From CAZVYN01 sp964631125 (GTDB taxonomy: Bacteria > Eisenbacteria > RBG-16-71-46 > CAIMUX01): a DNA stretch of 48,770 nt. The notes below the pieces were generated by a model. It saw only the letters and a program-made list of their open reading frames with translations, did not search any database and was not told where the DNA came from. Below, piece by piece: positions 1-10,079 of the stretch. How positions within the stretch are numbered: the stretch's first letter is position 1; each line of letters begins with the position of its first letter. Made by a program: the position numbers and the translations under genes. Location: the NCBI GenBank assembly GCA_964631125.1, contig CAZVYN010000026.1:1-48770 (forward strand). Reading direction: 5' to 3'.

Positions 1-2
1 CG

Positions 3-797
3 GATGGTGCCCCGCCAAGATCGAGAGGATCCCTTGGATCACGATCTCTCTCGCCTTCCCCTCTGGGCCCCGCCCCCGAACCCGGTGGAGCTCCGGAGTG
101 GGCGGTGACCTACGGCGACATGATGAGTCTGCTGCTCGTCTTCTTCATCGCGATGGCGGCGTACTCGACCATGGACGTCGTCAAGTATCGGTCGCTGGTC
201 GGGAGCATCCAGGAGGCGTTCGGCACGCGGGATCACGCGCCCGGAGAACCTCGCCTCGACAGCGCGCCGTCCGAAGGGATCGCCTCAGCCGGGGCCGAGA
301 ACGAGCGGCGCGAGATCGAGAGTACGTTGGAGGAACAGCTTCGTGAATCGGGCGGACCGCTGCAAGTCCTCCGGACCAACGACGGCATGCGGCTTCGGCT
401 GGAGGGGCGGATCGCCTTCGAACCCGGCGAGACGGAACTGCGTGAAGAGTCGTGGGCGCACCTGGCGCCGATCGCGCCGCTCCTCGCGCGCTACCCGTAT
501 CGCATCTGGGTCGAGGGACACACCGACGATATCCCGATGGCGAGTGCGGTCTATCCCTCGAACTGGGAGCTCTCGGCCGCCCGCGCCGGCGGCGTCGTGC
601 GCGCACTCATCACGCGAGGGAAGGTTCCGGCCGGACGGTTGGTGGCGCTCGGCTATGCAGAGACGCGGCCGATCGCTTCGAACGGCGAAGAGAGCGGGCG
701 CGCCCGCAACCGGCGCGTCGAGTTCCTCCTGTCGCGTCCGACTTCCCGAGCGCCGGTCCGGCTGACGGAAGTCGAGACGGGGCCGATCCTTCCCTAG
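3..797 (+). CDS. motB: MotB-type flagellar stator protein (OmpA domain), 5' partial
   Basis: Proton-channel and peptidoglycan-anchoring subunit of the flagellar motor, working with MotA in the inner membrane. The frame is open from the first bases of the window, so the true start lies upstream or in a Pro/Ser-rich N-terminal stretch; a GTG at 105 is possible but falls inside the conserved motif. Visible are EWAVTYGDMMSLLLVFFIAM (single helix with the channel aspartate of the YxD motif), a charged linker, and an OmpA/MotB peptidoglycan-binding domain with VEGHTDD, NWELSAARA, GYAETRP and NRRVEFLL. No motA is visible; it may lie just upstream. The TAG stop is shared in a CTAG with the convergent gene on the minus strand. 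MotB versus a generic OmpA-family protein: the YGD helix supports MotB. Confidence 0.88.
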   Translation, partial: DGAPPRSRGSLGSRSLSPSPLGPAPEPGGAPEWAVTYGDMMSLLLVFFIAMAAYSTMDVVKYRSLVGSIQEAFGTRDHAPGEPRLDSAPSEGIASAGAENERREIESTLEEQLRESGGPLQVLRTNDGMRLRLEGRIAFEPGETELREESWAHLAPIAPLLARYPYRIWVEGHTDDIPMASAVYPSNWELSAARAGGVVRALITRGKVPAGRLVALGYAETRPIASNGEESGRARNRRVEFLLSRPTSRAPVRLTEVETGPILP

Positions 798-1522
798 GCT
801 CGGAGCGAGCGCAGCAGCGCCGCGACGTGGCGAGGAGCAGGGCTTCTGCGTTTCGGGTCGGAGAGCTGCGCCTCTAACACTCTGAGATCGTCCGGCGTGT
901 CGACATCGGCGTAGCGGCCGCGCACGTCGACACGCCAACCGGCTTCGCGCAGCCGATCGCGCACTGCATCCAGCGTGTGCGATCGCGACCAGGGCAGCCC
1001 CGCGAGTAGCGCCCTGAGTTCCGCCCTGAGCCGCCCGCCGCGCCGCGCATGCACCCCGATCAGGACGAAGCCGCCGTCGCGGGCCGCGAGCAAGACGGCA
1101 TCGGCGCGATCCAGCGATTTTGCGGCGCGACGCAGGACATCGGCCGAGAGTTCGAGACAATCTGTCCCGATGAGGAGCGCGCGATCGACTCCAGGTTCCG
1201 CCAACAGCCGCGTCACGGCCGACGCGATGCGCGCGCCGAGATCGGCGCCGCGCTGTGGGCGGATAGTGATTCCCGCCAACTCACGCCAGGGTGGGAGGCT
1301 TCCGCGGAACGCGAGGAAGAGCGCGCAGGCGCCTGGCCGCAATCGACGCGCGGCGGCGGCGACGTCTCGGATGCAGGCCGCCTGGAAGCGGGCGGCGTCG
1401 TCGAAGCCGAGCGCCGGCGCCAAACGCGTCTTGACCCGACCAGGGACGGGCGCCTTGGCCAGGATGCCGAGGGCGACGTTGGCGGCTGCGCCGCCGCGGG
1501 CCGTGACGTTACTGCGCGTCAG
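794..1522 (-). CDS. DUF2064/TIGR04282-type glycosyltransferase-like protein
   Basis: GT-A-fold nucleotidyl/glycosyltransferase-like protein of the DUF2064 family, about 242 residues, cytosolic, substrate unknown. Family motifs are ILAKAPVPGRVKTRLAP near the N-terminus, LLIGTDCLEL in the middle, and RDGGFVLIGV followed by ADVDTPDDL near the C-terminus. The start is a problem: no ATG, GTG or TTG lies between the upstream gene's stop and the ILAKAPVPG motif. The best fit is a CTG that overlaps the upstream TGA as CTGA; an ATT a few codons upstream (inside the upstream gene) is an alternative. The next ATG upstream (end 1879) would read 120 residues through the phosphoglycerate mutase gene in the wrong frame. 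It is probably co-transcribed with apgM. Confidence 0.8.
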   Translation of the reverse strand: MTRSNVTARGGAAANVALGILAKAPVPGRVKTRLAPALGFDDAARFQAACIRDVAAAARRLRPGACALFLAFRGSLPPWRELAGITIRPQRGADLGARIASAVTRLLAEPGVDRALLIGTDCLELSADVLRRAAKSLDRADAVLLAARDGGFVLIGVHARRGGRLRAELRALLAGLPWSRSHTLDAVRDRLREAGWRVDVRGRYADVDTPDDLRVLEAQLSDPKRRSPAPRHVAALLRSLRA

Positions 1523-2727
1523 GCGCCGTACTTCAGGAACTTGAATGCGTTGGCCATGGCGAGAGGCATGAGGTCGACGTGATGGATGCCGCACAGACTG
1601 CCCGACTGGAGCGCCCGTTCGTGGAACTCCGTGACCGAGTCGGGCTGACAATGGCGTCCCCAGAGAATCACGGGCACCGGGTGCCAACTGTGGGCGGAGA
1701 GTGCGCTCGGCGTCGAGTGGTCGCCGGTCACCACGATGACGTCGGGTTGGAGCGCGCGCAGACGCGGCAACAGCGCGTCGACCGCCTCGAGCACGGCGAC
1801 CTTGCCCTCGAAGTTGCCGTCCTCCCCGGCCGAGTCGGTCTTCTTCACATGGAAGAAGAAGAAGTCGTGCTCGCCCCAATGCTGTTCCAACGTCTTCACT
1901 TCGTCTTCGATCGTGGAGCCAGTGGCCAGGACCTTCATGCCGACGAGACGCGAGACGCCGCGGTACATCGGATAGGCGGCAATGCAGGCGGGGTCGAGCG
2001 CAAACGTGTCACGCATCGAGGGGAAGCCTTGGTGCTGCGCGAATCCGCGCAGCAGGATCATGTTCGCGGGGCTCTCGTTGCGCAGACGCTCCCGGGCGGC
2101 GCCAAGGAAGGCGTTCAGGAGATCGGCCGTCGCCGTCGCCTCTTCGACCTTCGGAGAGACCGGCAGCGGGGCGAACCCTTCACGCTGCGGATCGGAATCC
2201 GAGAGACGACCATCCAATCCCGCGCCGCGGATCAGGAGCGCAGCTCGGTAGTCCATCTCGGGCTGCAGTTGGATCTCGAGCCCGGGTATCCGGATCTCGC
2301 GCAGGAGTGCGCAGAGACGCGCGCACTCCGTCGTCGCGATTCGTCCCGCGCGGCGATCGCGGATGATTCCCGCGTCATCCACCGTGCAGAAGTTGACCCT
2401 GGCGGCGACATCACCGGTCCGCAATTCCAGATCGATGCCGAGGACCGAGAGCAGTCCTCGGCCGACTTCGTAGGACAGCGGGTCGTAGCCGAAGAGGGCC
2501 AAGTGGGAGGGACCGCTGCCGGGCGTGATTCCATGCCCGATCGGGAGTGAGAGACCGGTCGCGGACTCGCGAGCGAGCGCGTCGAGGTTGGGCAGTCGCG
2601 CGGCTTCGAGCTCCGAGCGCCCGAAGTCGGGATGAACCAGACCGCCGAGACCGTCCATGACCAGGAAGACGATCTTGCTCGGTGTGCGGACGGCGAGGGA
2701 CCGATACAACTCGAAACGAGAATCCAC
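1519..2727 (-). CDS. apgM: 2,3-bisphosphoglycerate-independent phosphoglycerate mutase, archaeal type
   Basis: Interconverts 3- and 2-phosphoglycerate in glycolysis and gluconeogenesis; the metal-dependent, cofactor-independent ApgM branch of the alkaline phosphatase superfamily. It has 402 residues, normal for the family. Visible motifs are KIVFLVMDGLGG (metal-binding Asp about residue 25), GHGITPGSGPSHLALFGYDP (active-site Ser region, residues 64-83), HVKKTDSAGEDGNFEGK (metal ligands), VVTGDHSTP and SWHPVPV. The start is GTG, preceded by an aggagg Shine-Dalgarno 7 nt upstream. It follows the subtilase gene after only 28 nt and overlaps the next gene by 4 nt, so the three may be one transcript, although the functions are unrelated. 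Confidence 0.92.
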   Translation of the reverse strand: MDSRFELYRSLAVRTPSKIVFLVMDGLGGLVHPDFGRSELEAARLPNLDALARESATGLSLPIGHGITPGSGPSHLALFGYDPLSYEVGRGLLSVLGIDLELRTGDVAARVNFCTVDDAGIIRDRRAGRIATTECARLCALLREIRIPGLEIQLQPEMDYRAALLIRGAGLDGRLSDSDPQREGFAPLPVSPKVEEATATADLLNAFLGAARERLRNESPANMILLRGFAQHQGFPSMRDTFALDPACIAAYPMYRGVSRLVGMKVLATGSTIEDEVKTLEQHWGEHDFFFFHVKKTDSAGEDGNFEGKVAVLEAVDALLPRLRALQPDVIVVTGDHSTPSALSAHSWHPVPVILWGRHCQPDSVTEFHERALQSGSLCGIHHVDLMPLAMANAFKFLKYGA

Positions 2728-2755
2728 GCGACGGCCTCCTCGCAGTCAACGAACG

Positions 2756-5293
2756 TCAGCGATCCCGCAGCCAGAGGAAGCGGCGCGTCTCCTGACGCCC
2801 GTTCCAGACCGCGCGCACCCAATAGACTCCGCTCGGGCTCGGCCTCCGACTCTCGCCTCGACCGTCCCAACGGAGGATGTGGGCGCCGGCGTCCAGCGTC
2901 CCCCGGTGGAGATTCCCGATCGACCGACCCGCGGCGTCGATCACTTCGACGGACACCGTCCCCTCGCTCGGGAGCGCCAGCACACAGGCCAGATTTCCCT
3001 GCACGGGGTTGGCGCCGATCAACGAGATCGCGAATGCGACTGGACCGTTTCGTCCCGCCTGGTACGGGCCGAGGCGATTCCGACGATCTCCGTCCAATGG
3101 AAGCAGCCAGTATTGCGGCTCGACGAAAGGTATCAGAGCGCTGTCGACGAAGGAATACCGGGGCCCTGGCCCGACACGCGCGATCTCCTCTGGGTCGGAG
3201 TCCGCCCATCTTCTCAGCACAGCAAACTCTCGGTTGGAAGCGTCGAGCGGGACCGACCACTCCAGGCGGACGCCCTCGGAGGTGCGAGTGATCGTGACCG
3301 CCTCGACGAGCACCGGCGTGACCACGTTGGTGGCGGACCAGGCGTCGAGCTTGCCCCATCCCCACGTCGAGTTGGGCAGCCCGCTCGCGTACGCGTCGAC
3401 GCGCGCAGTCTCCTGCAGTTCGGTCAGCAGGGCGCGTTTGGAGATGTTTCCGTGCGCCTGCAGCATGAGGGCGGCGACTCCGGTCGCGTGCGGCGCCGCC
3501 ATGCTCGTGCCCTGATTGATCATGTGGAGGCCGTCGGGCGTGACATAGACCGCGGGGATCATGTAGTCGGAGGAACGGGCGGAGGCGATGCCTTGGCCCG
3601 GCGCGGAGATGTCCGGCTTGATCACGCCGTCTCGCCGAGGTCCGCGGCTGGAGAATGCGGCGATCGCGCCGAGCGAAGGGGCGGGAGAGTACTGGTAGGT
3701 GTTCCCGTCGATGCTCTGCCAGTTCTTCTTCGTGACATAGGCGCCGACCGCGATGACGGAGTCGGCCGTGGCGGGGGAGGCGACCAGCTTCGCGGCGCTC
3801 ATTCCGAGAACGAACCGCGGCGAACTCGCGAACGTCGAGTTGTACAGCCAGAGATCGGCCTGGCAGGGGGCCGCCGGCGCGACGGCCGGTTCTCGCGTGA
3901 GAACGATCGACCAGACGCCGGCGACGGGTGCATTCACTGCCACCGGATCGTAGATCTGGACGAAGAAGTTCGCGTCTTCGGTCGCGGGGTCGTACCAGTC
4001 GTTCTCGATGTAGACGCCTCCCTGTCCCGTGGACTCGTCGGCGCGGTCATCCGGTGAGATCGGCCCGATGCGCGCGCCGTTCGGCGTGATCACCGTGATC
4101 TCGATCGGGCTCCCCTGCGTGTAGTAGCCGTCGACCAGCAGGTAGTCGTTGGCCGCCCCGGGAGCCGCCGGGTAGCTGGGAAGTTCGATCGTGATCGTCG
4201 ACGAATCGCCCGCGGCGATCGAGGCTTCCGCGTGGATCGCGTCTTGTTGTTCGTTGCCCGCAGCGGCGACGACGATGCGCCCCGGACCCACCAACGCGTT
4301 CAACGCGAGGTCGGTCGCTTCGAATCCGTCATGAGGACCGTAGTGATGTCCGAGGCTCAGATTCACGACCGCCGCCAAGCCGAGCGCGGTCGCTTTCTGG
4401 AAGATGTACTCGACCGCGTCCGCGATGCTGTTGGAGTAGAAGTCGGTTTTCACGACCACGAGTTGCGCTTCCGGCGCGACGCCGATGTACTGGTAGGCGG
4501 GCTGCCCGCCGCTCGTGGCCGATCCGTCGCCCAGCGCGATTCCCGCGACATGGGATCCATGACCCTGGCTGTCGACCTGGGTGGAAGCGCCGCCGTCGAT
4601 CTGCGCCTGGGTCCACTCGCGGCCGTAGGCGAATCCGCTCGGAGGAAGGACCGACGGCGAGACGGTCTGGTCCCAGAGCGCGACCACCCTGGTTCCGGTC
4701 GCAGACCTGAAGTCGGGGTGGTCCAAGTCGAGTCCGGTGTCGACGATCCCGATCAACACGCCGACCCCCGAGTAGCCAGAGTAGAGCGGAGGCGCTCCGC
4801 TTGCATCGTGCGCCTGTTCGGCCTGGATCTCGGCCAGGCTGACGTCCAGGAACGGGCGGGTGCGCTGCGCCGATTCGATCCGCACGACACGGGGATCGAG
4901 CGCCAACTCGGCGATCTGACCCAAGGTCAAGCGTCCGCTCGCCAACCCCGGTTTCGCGGTGGCGCGGAGCCCCGAGCCGGGCGCCAGGTCCGATGCGGCG
5001 CTCCCGGTTTCGAACGCGATCCAGCAGGGAATGAGCGCGCGTTCGCCGGTGGCCACCATCGGAAGCAGCCCCCCCGGTGTTCGCCCCCCGCTCAACAGCG
5101 ATTCGCCGCTCGCGCCGGCCGCCTGCCTCAGGATCGGGTCGCACTTTCGAAGGGACGCGATCGGCAACGCGGCGAACGCCGCGAGGCCTGCGCGCGCGGC
5201 CGCGTCGAGGCCGGACTCGCTCGAGAGCGCGGTGTCCGTCAGCGAAACGAGACATCCGATCGAAATCGCGGCGGCGAGGAAAGAGCGCACCAT
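2756..5293 (-). CDS. secreted subtilisin-like serine protease (S8) with FlgD-like C-terminal module
   Basis: Exported peptidase of 845 residues. A hydrophobic signal sequence occupies about residues 3-24. The catalytic triad is intact: Asp185 in GIVDTGLDLDHPDF, His245 in GHGSHVAGI, and Ser597 in GTSMAAPHATG, with the oxyanion Asn347 in VVAAAGNEQ. A long insert between His and Ser (about residues 350-500) looks like a beta-rich PPC or PA-type insert. The C-terminus (about 760-845) has ANPVQGNLAC, VEVIDAAGRSIG, LRWDGRG and GVYWVRA, the FlgD-Ig / type-IX-like sorting pattern also seen in three other genes here, ending in basic residues. It probably acts at the cell surface or outside; substrate unknown. 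Confidence 0.93.
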   Translation of the reverse strand: MVRSFLAAAISIGCLVSLTDTALSSESGLDAAARAGLAAFAALPIASLRKCDPILRQAAGASGESLLSGGRTPGGLLPMVATGERALIPCWIAFETGSAASDLAPGSGLRATAKPGLASGRLTLGQIAELALDPRVVRIESAQRTRPFLDVSLAEIQAEQAHDASGAPPLYSGYSGVGVLIGIVDTGLDLDHPDFRSATGTRVVALWDQTVSPSVLPPSGFAYGREWTQAQIDGGASTQVDSQGHGSHVAGIALGDGSATSGGQPAYQYIGVAPEAQLVVVKTDFYSNSIADAVEYIFQKATALGLAAVVNLSLGHHYGPHDGFEATDLALNALVGPGRIVVAAAGNEQQDAIHAEASIAAGDSSTITIELPSYPAAPGAANDYLLVDGYYTQGSPIEITVITPNGARIGPISPDDRADESTGQGGVYIENDWYDPATEDANFFVQIYDPVAVNAPVAGVWSIVLTREPAVAPAAPCQADLWLYNSTFASSPRFVLGMSAAKLVASPATADSVIAVGAYVTKKNWQSIDGNTYQYSPAPSLGAIAAFSSRGPRRDGVIKPDISAPGQGIASARSSDYMIPAVYVTPDGLHMINQGTSMAAPHATGVAALMLQAHGNISKRALLTELQETARVDAYASGLPNSTWGWGKLDAWSATNVVTPVLVEAVTITRTSEGVRLEWSVPLDASNREFAVLRRWADSDPEEIARVGPGPRYSFVDSALIPFVEPQYWLLPLDGDRRNRLGPYQAGRNGPVAFAISLIGANPVQGNLACVLALPSEGTVSVEVIDAAGRSIGNLHRGTLDAGAHILRWDGRGESRRPSPSGVYWVRAVWNGRQETRRFLWLRDR

Positions 5294-5397
5294 CCAGGAC
5301 CCCCCAAGTCCGAGCGCGTCTCGAAGCCGGAGCGGCGATCGAGGGCTCGTCTTGGGTTATCGGCGGGGGTGGGAGGGACCTTCGCTCGCGGCTCCGA

Positions 5398-5925
5398 TCA
5401 GGTGCGATGCGAGCGGTGGGCGCCCCAATCGCCGCGTCCTCGGAGCTGGGAAACCAGGTGCGGGAGCAACTCCTGAATCGAGTCGAGCGACTCTTCCACG
5501 GCGCGAGGACTTCCCGGGAGATTCAGGATGAGCGTCCGGCCCCGCAGGCCGGCGACCGCGCGAGAGAGCGCCGCGAGCGGGGTCTGCTCGGCGCCGCGAC
5601 TTCGCATCCATTCCGCCAGACCGGGCGCCGACCGATCGATCACGGCGAGCGTCGCCTCCGGGGTTCGGTCGCGAGGGCCCAAGCCGGTGCCGCCGAGCGT
5701 GAGGATGAGGTCGACCTGATCGAGATCCGCACGCTCTCGCATCCAGGCGGCGAGTTCCTCCGGCTCATCGGGCAGGATCGCAGCGGGCGAGATGACCCAC
5801 CCGAGCGCCTCCAGGCGCTGTCGCGCCGCCGGCCCCGAGAGATCGGGTGTGAGGCCGACGTGGCAGCGATCGCTCACGGTGAGAACCGCGGCGCGCGGGG
5901 CGGGGTTGGAGTCCGGCTTTTGCAT
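5398..5925 (-). CDS. MoaB/MogA-like molybdopterin-binding protein
   Basis: Protein of 175 residues in the MogA/MoaB family, which adenylates molybdopterin on the way to molybdenum cofactor. Visible are AAVLTVSDRC near the N-terminus, LGGTGLGPRDRTPEAT (molybdopterin-binding loop) and NLPGSPRAVEESL near the C-terminus. The chosen ATG leaves the usual short N-terminus before the first strand; upstream in-frame sequence runs into the divergent thioredoxin gene's promoter. No other moa or moe genes are in the window. MoaB versus MogA cannot be decided from sequence alone. Confidence 0.87.
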   Translation of the reverse strand: MQKPDSNPAPRAAVLTVSDRCHVGLTPDLSGPAARQRLEALGWVISPAAILPDEPEELAAWMRERADLDQVDLILTLGGTGLGPRDRTPEATLAVIDRSAPGLAEWMRSRGAEQTPLAALSRAVAGLRGRTLILNLPGSPRAVEESLDSIQELLPHLVSQLRGRGDWGAHRSHRT

Positions 5926-5931
5926 ACCCGA

Positions 5932-5940
5932 TGCTATACT
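5932..5940 (+). promoter_or_regulatory. extended -10 promoter for the TlpA-like gene
   Basis: TGCTATACT is an extended -10 element (TG-n-TATACT), conspicuous in this GC-rich DNA. No convincing -35 hexamer lies 16-18 nt upstream, as is usual for extended -10 promoters. It would start transcription near 5947, upstream of the thioredoxin-like gene, and it lies just outside the divergent moaB-like start. Confidence 0.5.
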
Positions 5941-6022
5941 GCCGCGGCCGCCAAGCGGTGGCCTCATCATGGCCCGCACAACATCATGGCCGGCACAACC
6001 CGACCCGAGAGGACCCCACCCC

Positions 6023-6625
6023 GTGATCCACACTGGACGCTCCGTTTCGTCCCGCGCTCGGCTCTGCGCGTTGCTGACGTTCACTGCTCTTGCCGTTGCC
6101 CCGTGCCTCACTTCGACGAGAGCAAGCGCGCAGGGCGCGCCCGCGGGAATGGCCCCGGCGATGGCCCCGGCGATGGCCCCGATCCCGGTGGAGAAGCGCC
6201 TCGTCGCGACGGAGTTCGAGGCGAACGACCTGAAGGGGAAGAGCGTCAAGCTGTCCCAGTACAAGGGAAAGGTCGTCATCCTCGATTTCTGGGCGACCTG
6301 GTGTCCTCCGTGCAAGAAGGGGATTCCGGAGCTGATGCAGTTGCACGCGGAGCATCAGAAGTCGGGCCTCGAAGTGATCGGTCTCTCCCTCGACGACAAG
6401 GGGGCGGCGGTCGTGCAGCCGTTCGTGGACAAGAACGCGGTCAACTACACGATGCTGCTGATTGCGCCGAGAGGGACCGTGGCTCAGACCTACGTGCCGT
6501 CCGGGCGGATTCCGACGATGCACATTCTCGATCGGCAGGGTCGGATCGCGCAGACCATCGTCGGTCTCGTGCCCAAGGAGACGATCGCGGGCATCGTCCG
6601 GACGTTGCTCGAAGAGAAGAGCTGA
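6023..6625 (+). CDS. TlpA-family thioredoxin-like thiol-disulfide protein, exported
   Basis: Periplasmic or membrane-anchored thiol:disulfide reductase of the TlpA/ResA type, about 200 residues. After an N-terminal hydrophobic export signal (about residues 13-30) comes a low-complexity APAMAPAMAP segment, then the thioredoxin fold with VVILDFWATWCPPCKKGIPE (CPPC at about 94-97) and the cis-proline loop GRIPTMHILD. I chose GTG at 6023 because gagagga sits 8 nt upstream; an ATG at 5969 would add 18 residues but lacks a clear ribosome site. It probably serves cytochrome c maturation or reduction of periplasmic thiols; no partner gene is adjacent. Confidence 0.88.
   Translation: MIHTGRSVSSRARLCALLTFTALAVAPCLTSTRASAQGAPAGMAPAMAPAMAPIPVEKRLVATEFEANDLKGKSVKLSQYKGKVVILDFWATWCPPCKKGIPELMQLHAEHQKSGLEVIGLSLDDKGAAVVQPFVDKNAVNYTMLLIAPRGTVAQTYVPSGRIPTMHILDRQGRIAQTIVGLVPKETIAGIVRTLLEEKS
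6149..6184 (+). repeat. 12-bp coding tandem repeat (ATGGCCCCGGCG)
   Basis: Two exact copies and one partial copy of a 12-bp unit encode MAPAMAPAMAPI just after the export signal of the TlpA-like protein. Copy-number change would alter only linker length and keep the frame. Confidence 0.8.
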
Positions 6626-6665
6626 TCCGAACGACTGAGCCGTTCTGCGTTGTCCTGTCCACGGG

Positions 6666-7373
6666 TCACGTCGGCGAGTGGCGGCCTCCGAAGAGGCGGG
6701 ATCCGATGCGCAGGTGGGTCGCTCCCTCCGCCACTGCCCAAGCGAAGTCGTCCGACATTCCCATCGAAAGCACACTCAGCTTCAGATCCGGATGCGCAGC
6801 GCTCGAGTCGTCGCGCAAACGCCGGAGCAGGGCGAACGCGCGACGGGTCTCTGTTTCCGCTGCGCTCGTCGGACCGATCGTCATGAGTCCCGCGAGTTCG
6901 AGTTCCGACTTGGCCCGGACCGCGTCGAGCAGGGCGGGCAGCGCGGCCGGCGCGACGCCACCCTTCGTCGGCTCGTCGGTGGTGTTCACCTGGATGAGCA
7001 CGCGGATGCGCGCATGTCCCGCCGTGCCGCCCGCGGCGGAGGCTCGCGCCAGCGACGAGACGAGCGCCGCACGATCCACCGAATGGATGAGTGAGGTGAG
7101 TTCGGCGGCGCGTTGCGCCTTGTTCGTCTGCAATGACCCGACCAGGTGCCAGTGCAGGTCGAGGTCGGCGAGAGCGGCAGCCTTTTCAGCAAGCTCCTGC
7201 ACGCGATTCTCGCCGAACTCTCGCAAGCCGGCGGCATGCGCCTCCCGCACCGCTTCAGGAGGAAACGTCTTCGATACGGCGACGAGCGTGATCTCGTCCC
7301 TCAGCCTCCCGACCTGGCGACACGCGCCCGCGATCGCGTCTTCCAACGCACACATTCGTGCTGCGAAACTCAT
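6666..7373 (-). CDS. yggS: YggS/PLPBP-family pyridoxal phosphate-binding protein
   Basis: PLP homeostasis protein (YggS/PROSC family), 235 residues, cytosolic, with no known enzymatic reaction. Visible are LVAVSKTFP (PLP-binding Lys), FGENRVQEL, WHLVGSLQTNK, LMTIGP, LSMGMSDDF and RIGSRLFGGR, all diagnostic and in order. The ATG at 7373 has gaggg just upstream; an upstream in-frame GTG would add 20 unconserved residues encoded by the repeat-containing intergenic region. Convergent with the TlpA-like gene, 40 nt apart. Confidence 0.93.
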   Translation of the reverse strand: MSFAARMCALEDAIAGACRQVGRLRDEITLVAVSKTFPPEAVREAHAAGLREFGENRVQELAEKAAALADLDLHWHLVGSLQTNKAQRAAELTSLIHSVDRAALVSSLARASAAGGTAGHARIRVLIQVNTTDEPTKGGVAPAALPALLDAVRAKSELELAGLMTIGPTSAAETETRRAFALLRRLRDDSSAAHPDLKLSVLSMGMSDDFAWAVAEGATHLRIGSRLFGGRHSPT

Positions 7374-7400
7374 CGCCCGTCCCTCTGGAATTTCCTCTCG

Positions 7401-7436
7401 GCAGTTCACTCCGCAGTTCACTCGGCGGTCCACTCG
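7401..7436. repeat. three tandem 12-bp repeats between divergent genes
   Basis: GCAGTTCACTCC, GCAGTTCACTCG and GCGGTCCACTCG follow one another, with a decayed fourth copy (acactcg) after them. They fill the 93-nt gap between yggS and the DUF2400 gene, where both promoters should lie. A 9-bp palindrome GGAATTTCC (7387-7395) sits beside them, next to the yggS ribosome site. They may be operator iterons or a slipped-strand expansion. Confidence 0.7.
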
Positions 7437-7466
7437 ACACTCGGCTCGATCCGGATCGGTCGCATC

Positions 7467-8438
7467 ATGACGGCGCGACCGGGACGCCCGTCAATCCCGC
7501 GGCTCGAACGCCCGACGGCGCGCGCGCTCTCTCTCGGCGACAGGAAGCTCGGGCTTGCGCTGGACGCGCTCGTGTCGAACTGCGGCGTTCGTCAGCCGCT
7601 GCCGGCCGATCCGGTTTGGCTGGTGCATCGCTACCGCAATCCGCACGACCAAGAGATCGCAGCGTTGATCGCTGCCACTGGCGCTTACGGGCAGGTCGAC
7701 GTATTGATGCGGGCCGCGGCTCAGGTGCTCGACGCGCTGGGTCCGTCGCCGTGGAAGGCGCTGCAGCGTCGGCGCCATCGCGAGACGGGCTTCCTGGATG
7801 GCTTCGTCTACCGATGGACCCGCGCGGAGGACCTTCGGCAGATCCTGGAAGGCGTCTCCAGCATGGCCGATGCTCACGGCGGCCTCGGGGAAGCGCTCTC
7901 GCACCACGCGGCTCGAGCCGGCGGGCTGGAGGAAGGGTTTCGTCGTTGGGTCGAGGAACTCCGCGCCCCCGCGGCGTCGCTGGGCCCACTCTCTCGGGGC
8001 GTCCGCTTTCTGCTGGCCGATCCCGCCCAGGCGAGCGCGTGCAAGCGGTGGCGTCTCTTCTTGCGCTGGATGGTCAGGGGGCCGGACGCGATCGATCCAG
8101 GAACCTGGAGCGGCCGATTCGATCCGGGAGAGCTGATCGTTCCGCTGGACGCACACTGGACACGTATCGCGCCTCGGCTCGGGCTCTCACGACTCCGCAC
8201 CCCTGGGCGTCGCATGGCGCTGGAGATCACCGCGCGACTGCGTCGGCTGCGCCCGAGCGACCCGCTCGCCTATGACTTCGCTCTCTGTCATCTCGGGATC
8301 GCCGGAGGCTGTCCGCCGCGCCTCACGCGCGCCGATTGCGCCCGCTGTCCGCTGGCCGAAGTCTGCCCCACGGGTGTGAGGCGTCTGCGCGCCGCGGGTC
8401 CCGTCGGAGTGCTTGAGCGCTCGTTACCCCTCCGTTAG
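7467..8438 (+). CDS. DUF2400 (TIGR02757) family protein
   Basis: Conserved protein of unknown function, 323 residues, in the HhH-GPD-like DUF2400 family. Family marks are PVWLVHRYRNPHDQEIAALI, TGAYGQVDVL, MVRGPDAIDPGTW, IVPLDAHWTRIAPRLGL and YDFALCHLGI. It ends with a cysteine cluster (about residues 283-301: CPP, CARC, CP) that could bind a metal or Fe-S cluster as in MutY-like glycosylases; a nucleic-acid role is inference. ATG at 7467 was chosen because upstream in-frame sequence is the repeat region and the yggS gene. The end is 61 nt before the lysS start. Confidence 0.88.
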   Translation: MTARPGRPSIPRLERPTARALSLGDRKLGLALDALVSNCGVRQPLPADPVWLVHRYRNPHDQEIAALIAATGAYGQVDVLMRAAAQVLDALGPSPWKALQRRRHRETGFLDGFVYRWTRAEDLRQILEGVSSMADAHGGLGEALSHHAARAGGLEEGFRRWVEELRAPAASLGPLSRGVRFLLADPAQASACKRWRLFLRWMVRGPDAIDPGTWSGRFDPGELIVPLDAHWTRIAPRLGLSRLRTPGRRMALEITARLRRLRPSDPLAYDFALCHLGIAGGCPPRLTRADCARCPLAEVCPTGVRRLRAAGPVGVLERSLPLR

Positions 8439-8499
8439 TTTGCGAACCGACCGTCGGCCGCTGCGCTCGCCGTCGCTGGGCGTGTCAGGGAGGGATTTC

Positions 8500-10053
<1,554 letters not shown>

Positions 10054-10079
10054 CCGCCATCGCGAAGAAAGCTCCACCG

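Noticed and set aside
4..108. Short ATG frame at the window start, possibly the end of motA
   Set aside because: No MotA-like residues, and it would overlap motB by about 100 nt in another frame.
6629..6645. Hairpin GAACG-7nt-CGTTC between the convergent TlpA and yggS genes as a terminator
   Set aside because: Only a 5-bp stem and no T-run.
5077..7470. 797-residue open frame on the plus strand
   Set aside because: It runs antisense through subtilase and moaB-like DNA and out of frame through the TlpA and yggS genes; composition is Arg/Ser-rich with no domain. It is a high-GC shadow frame.
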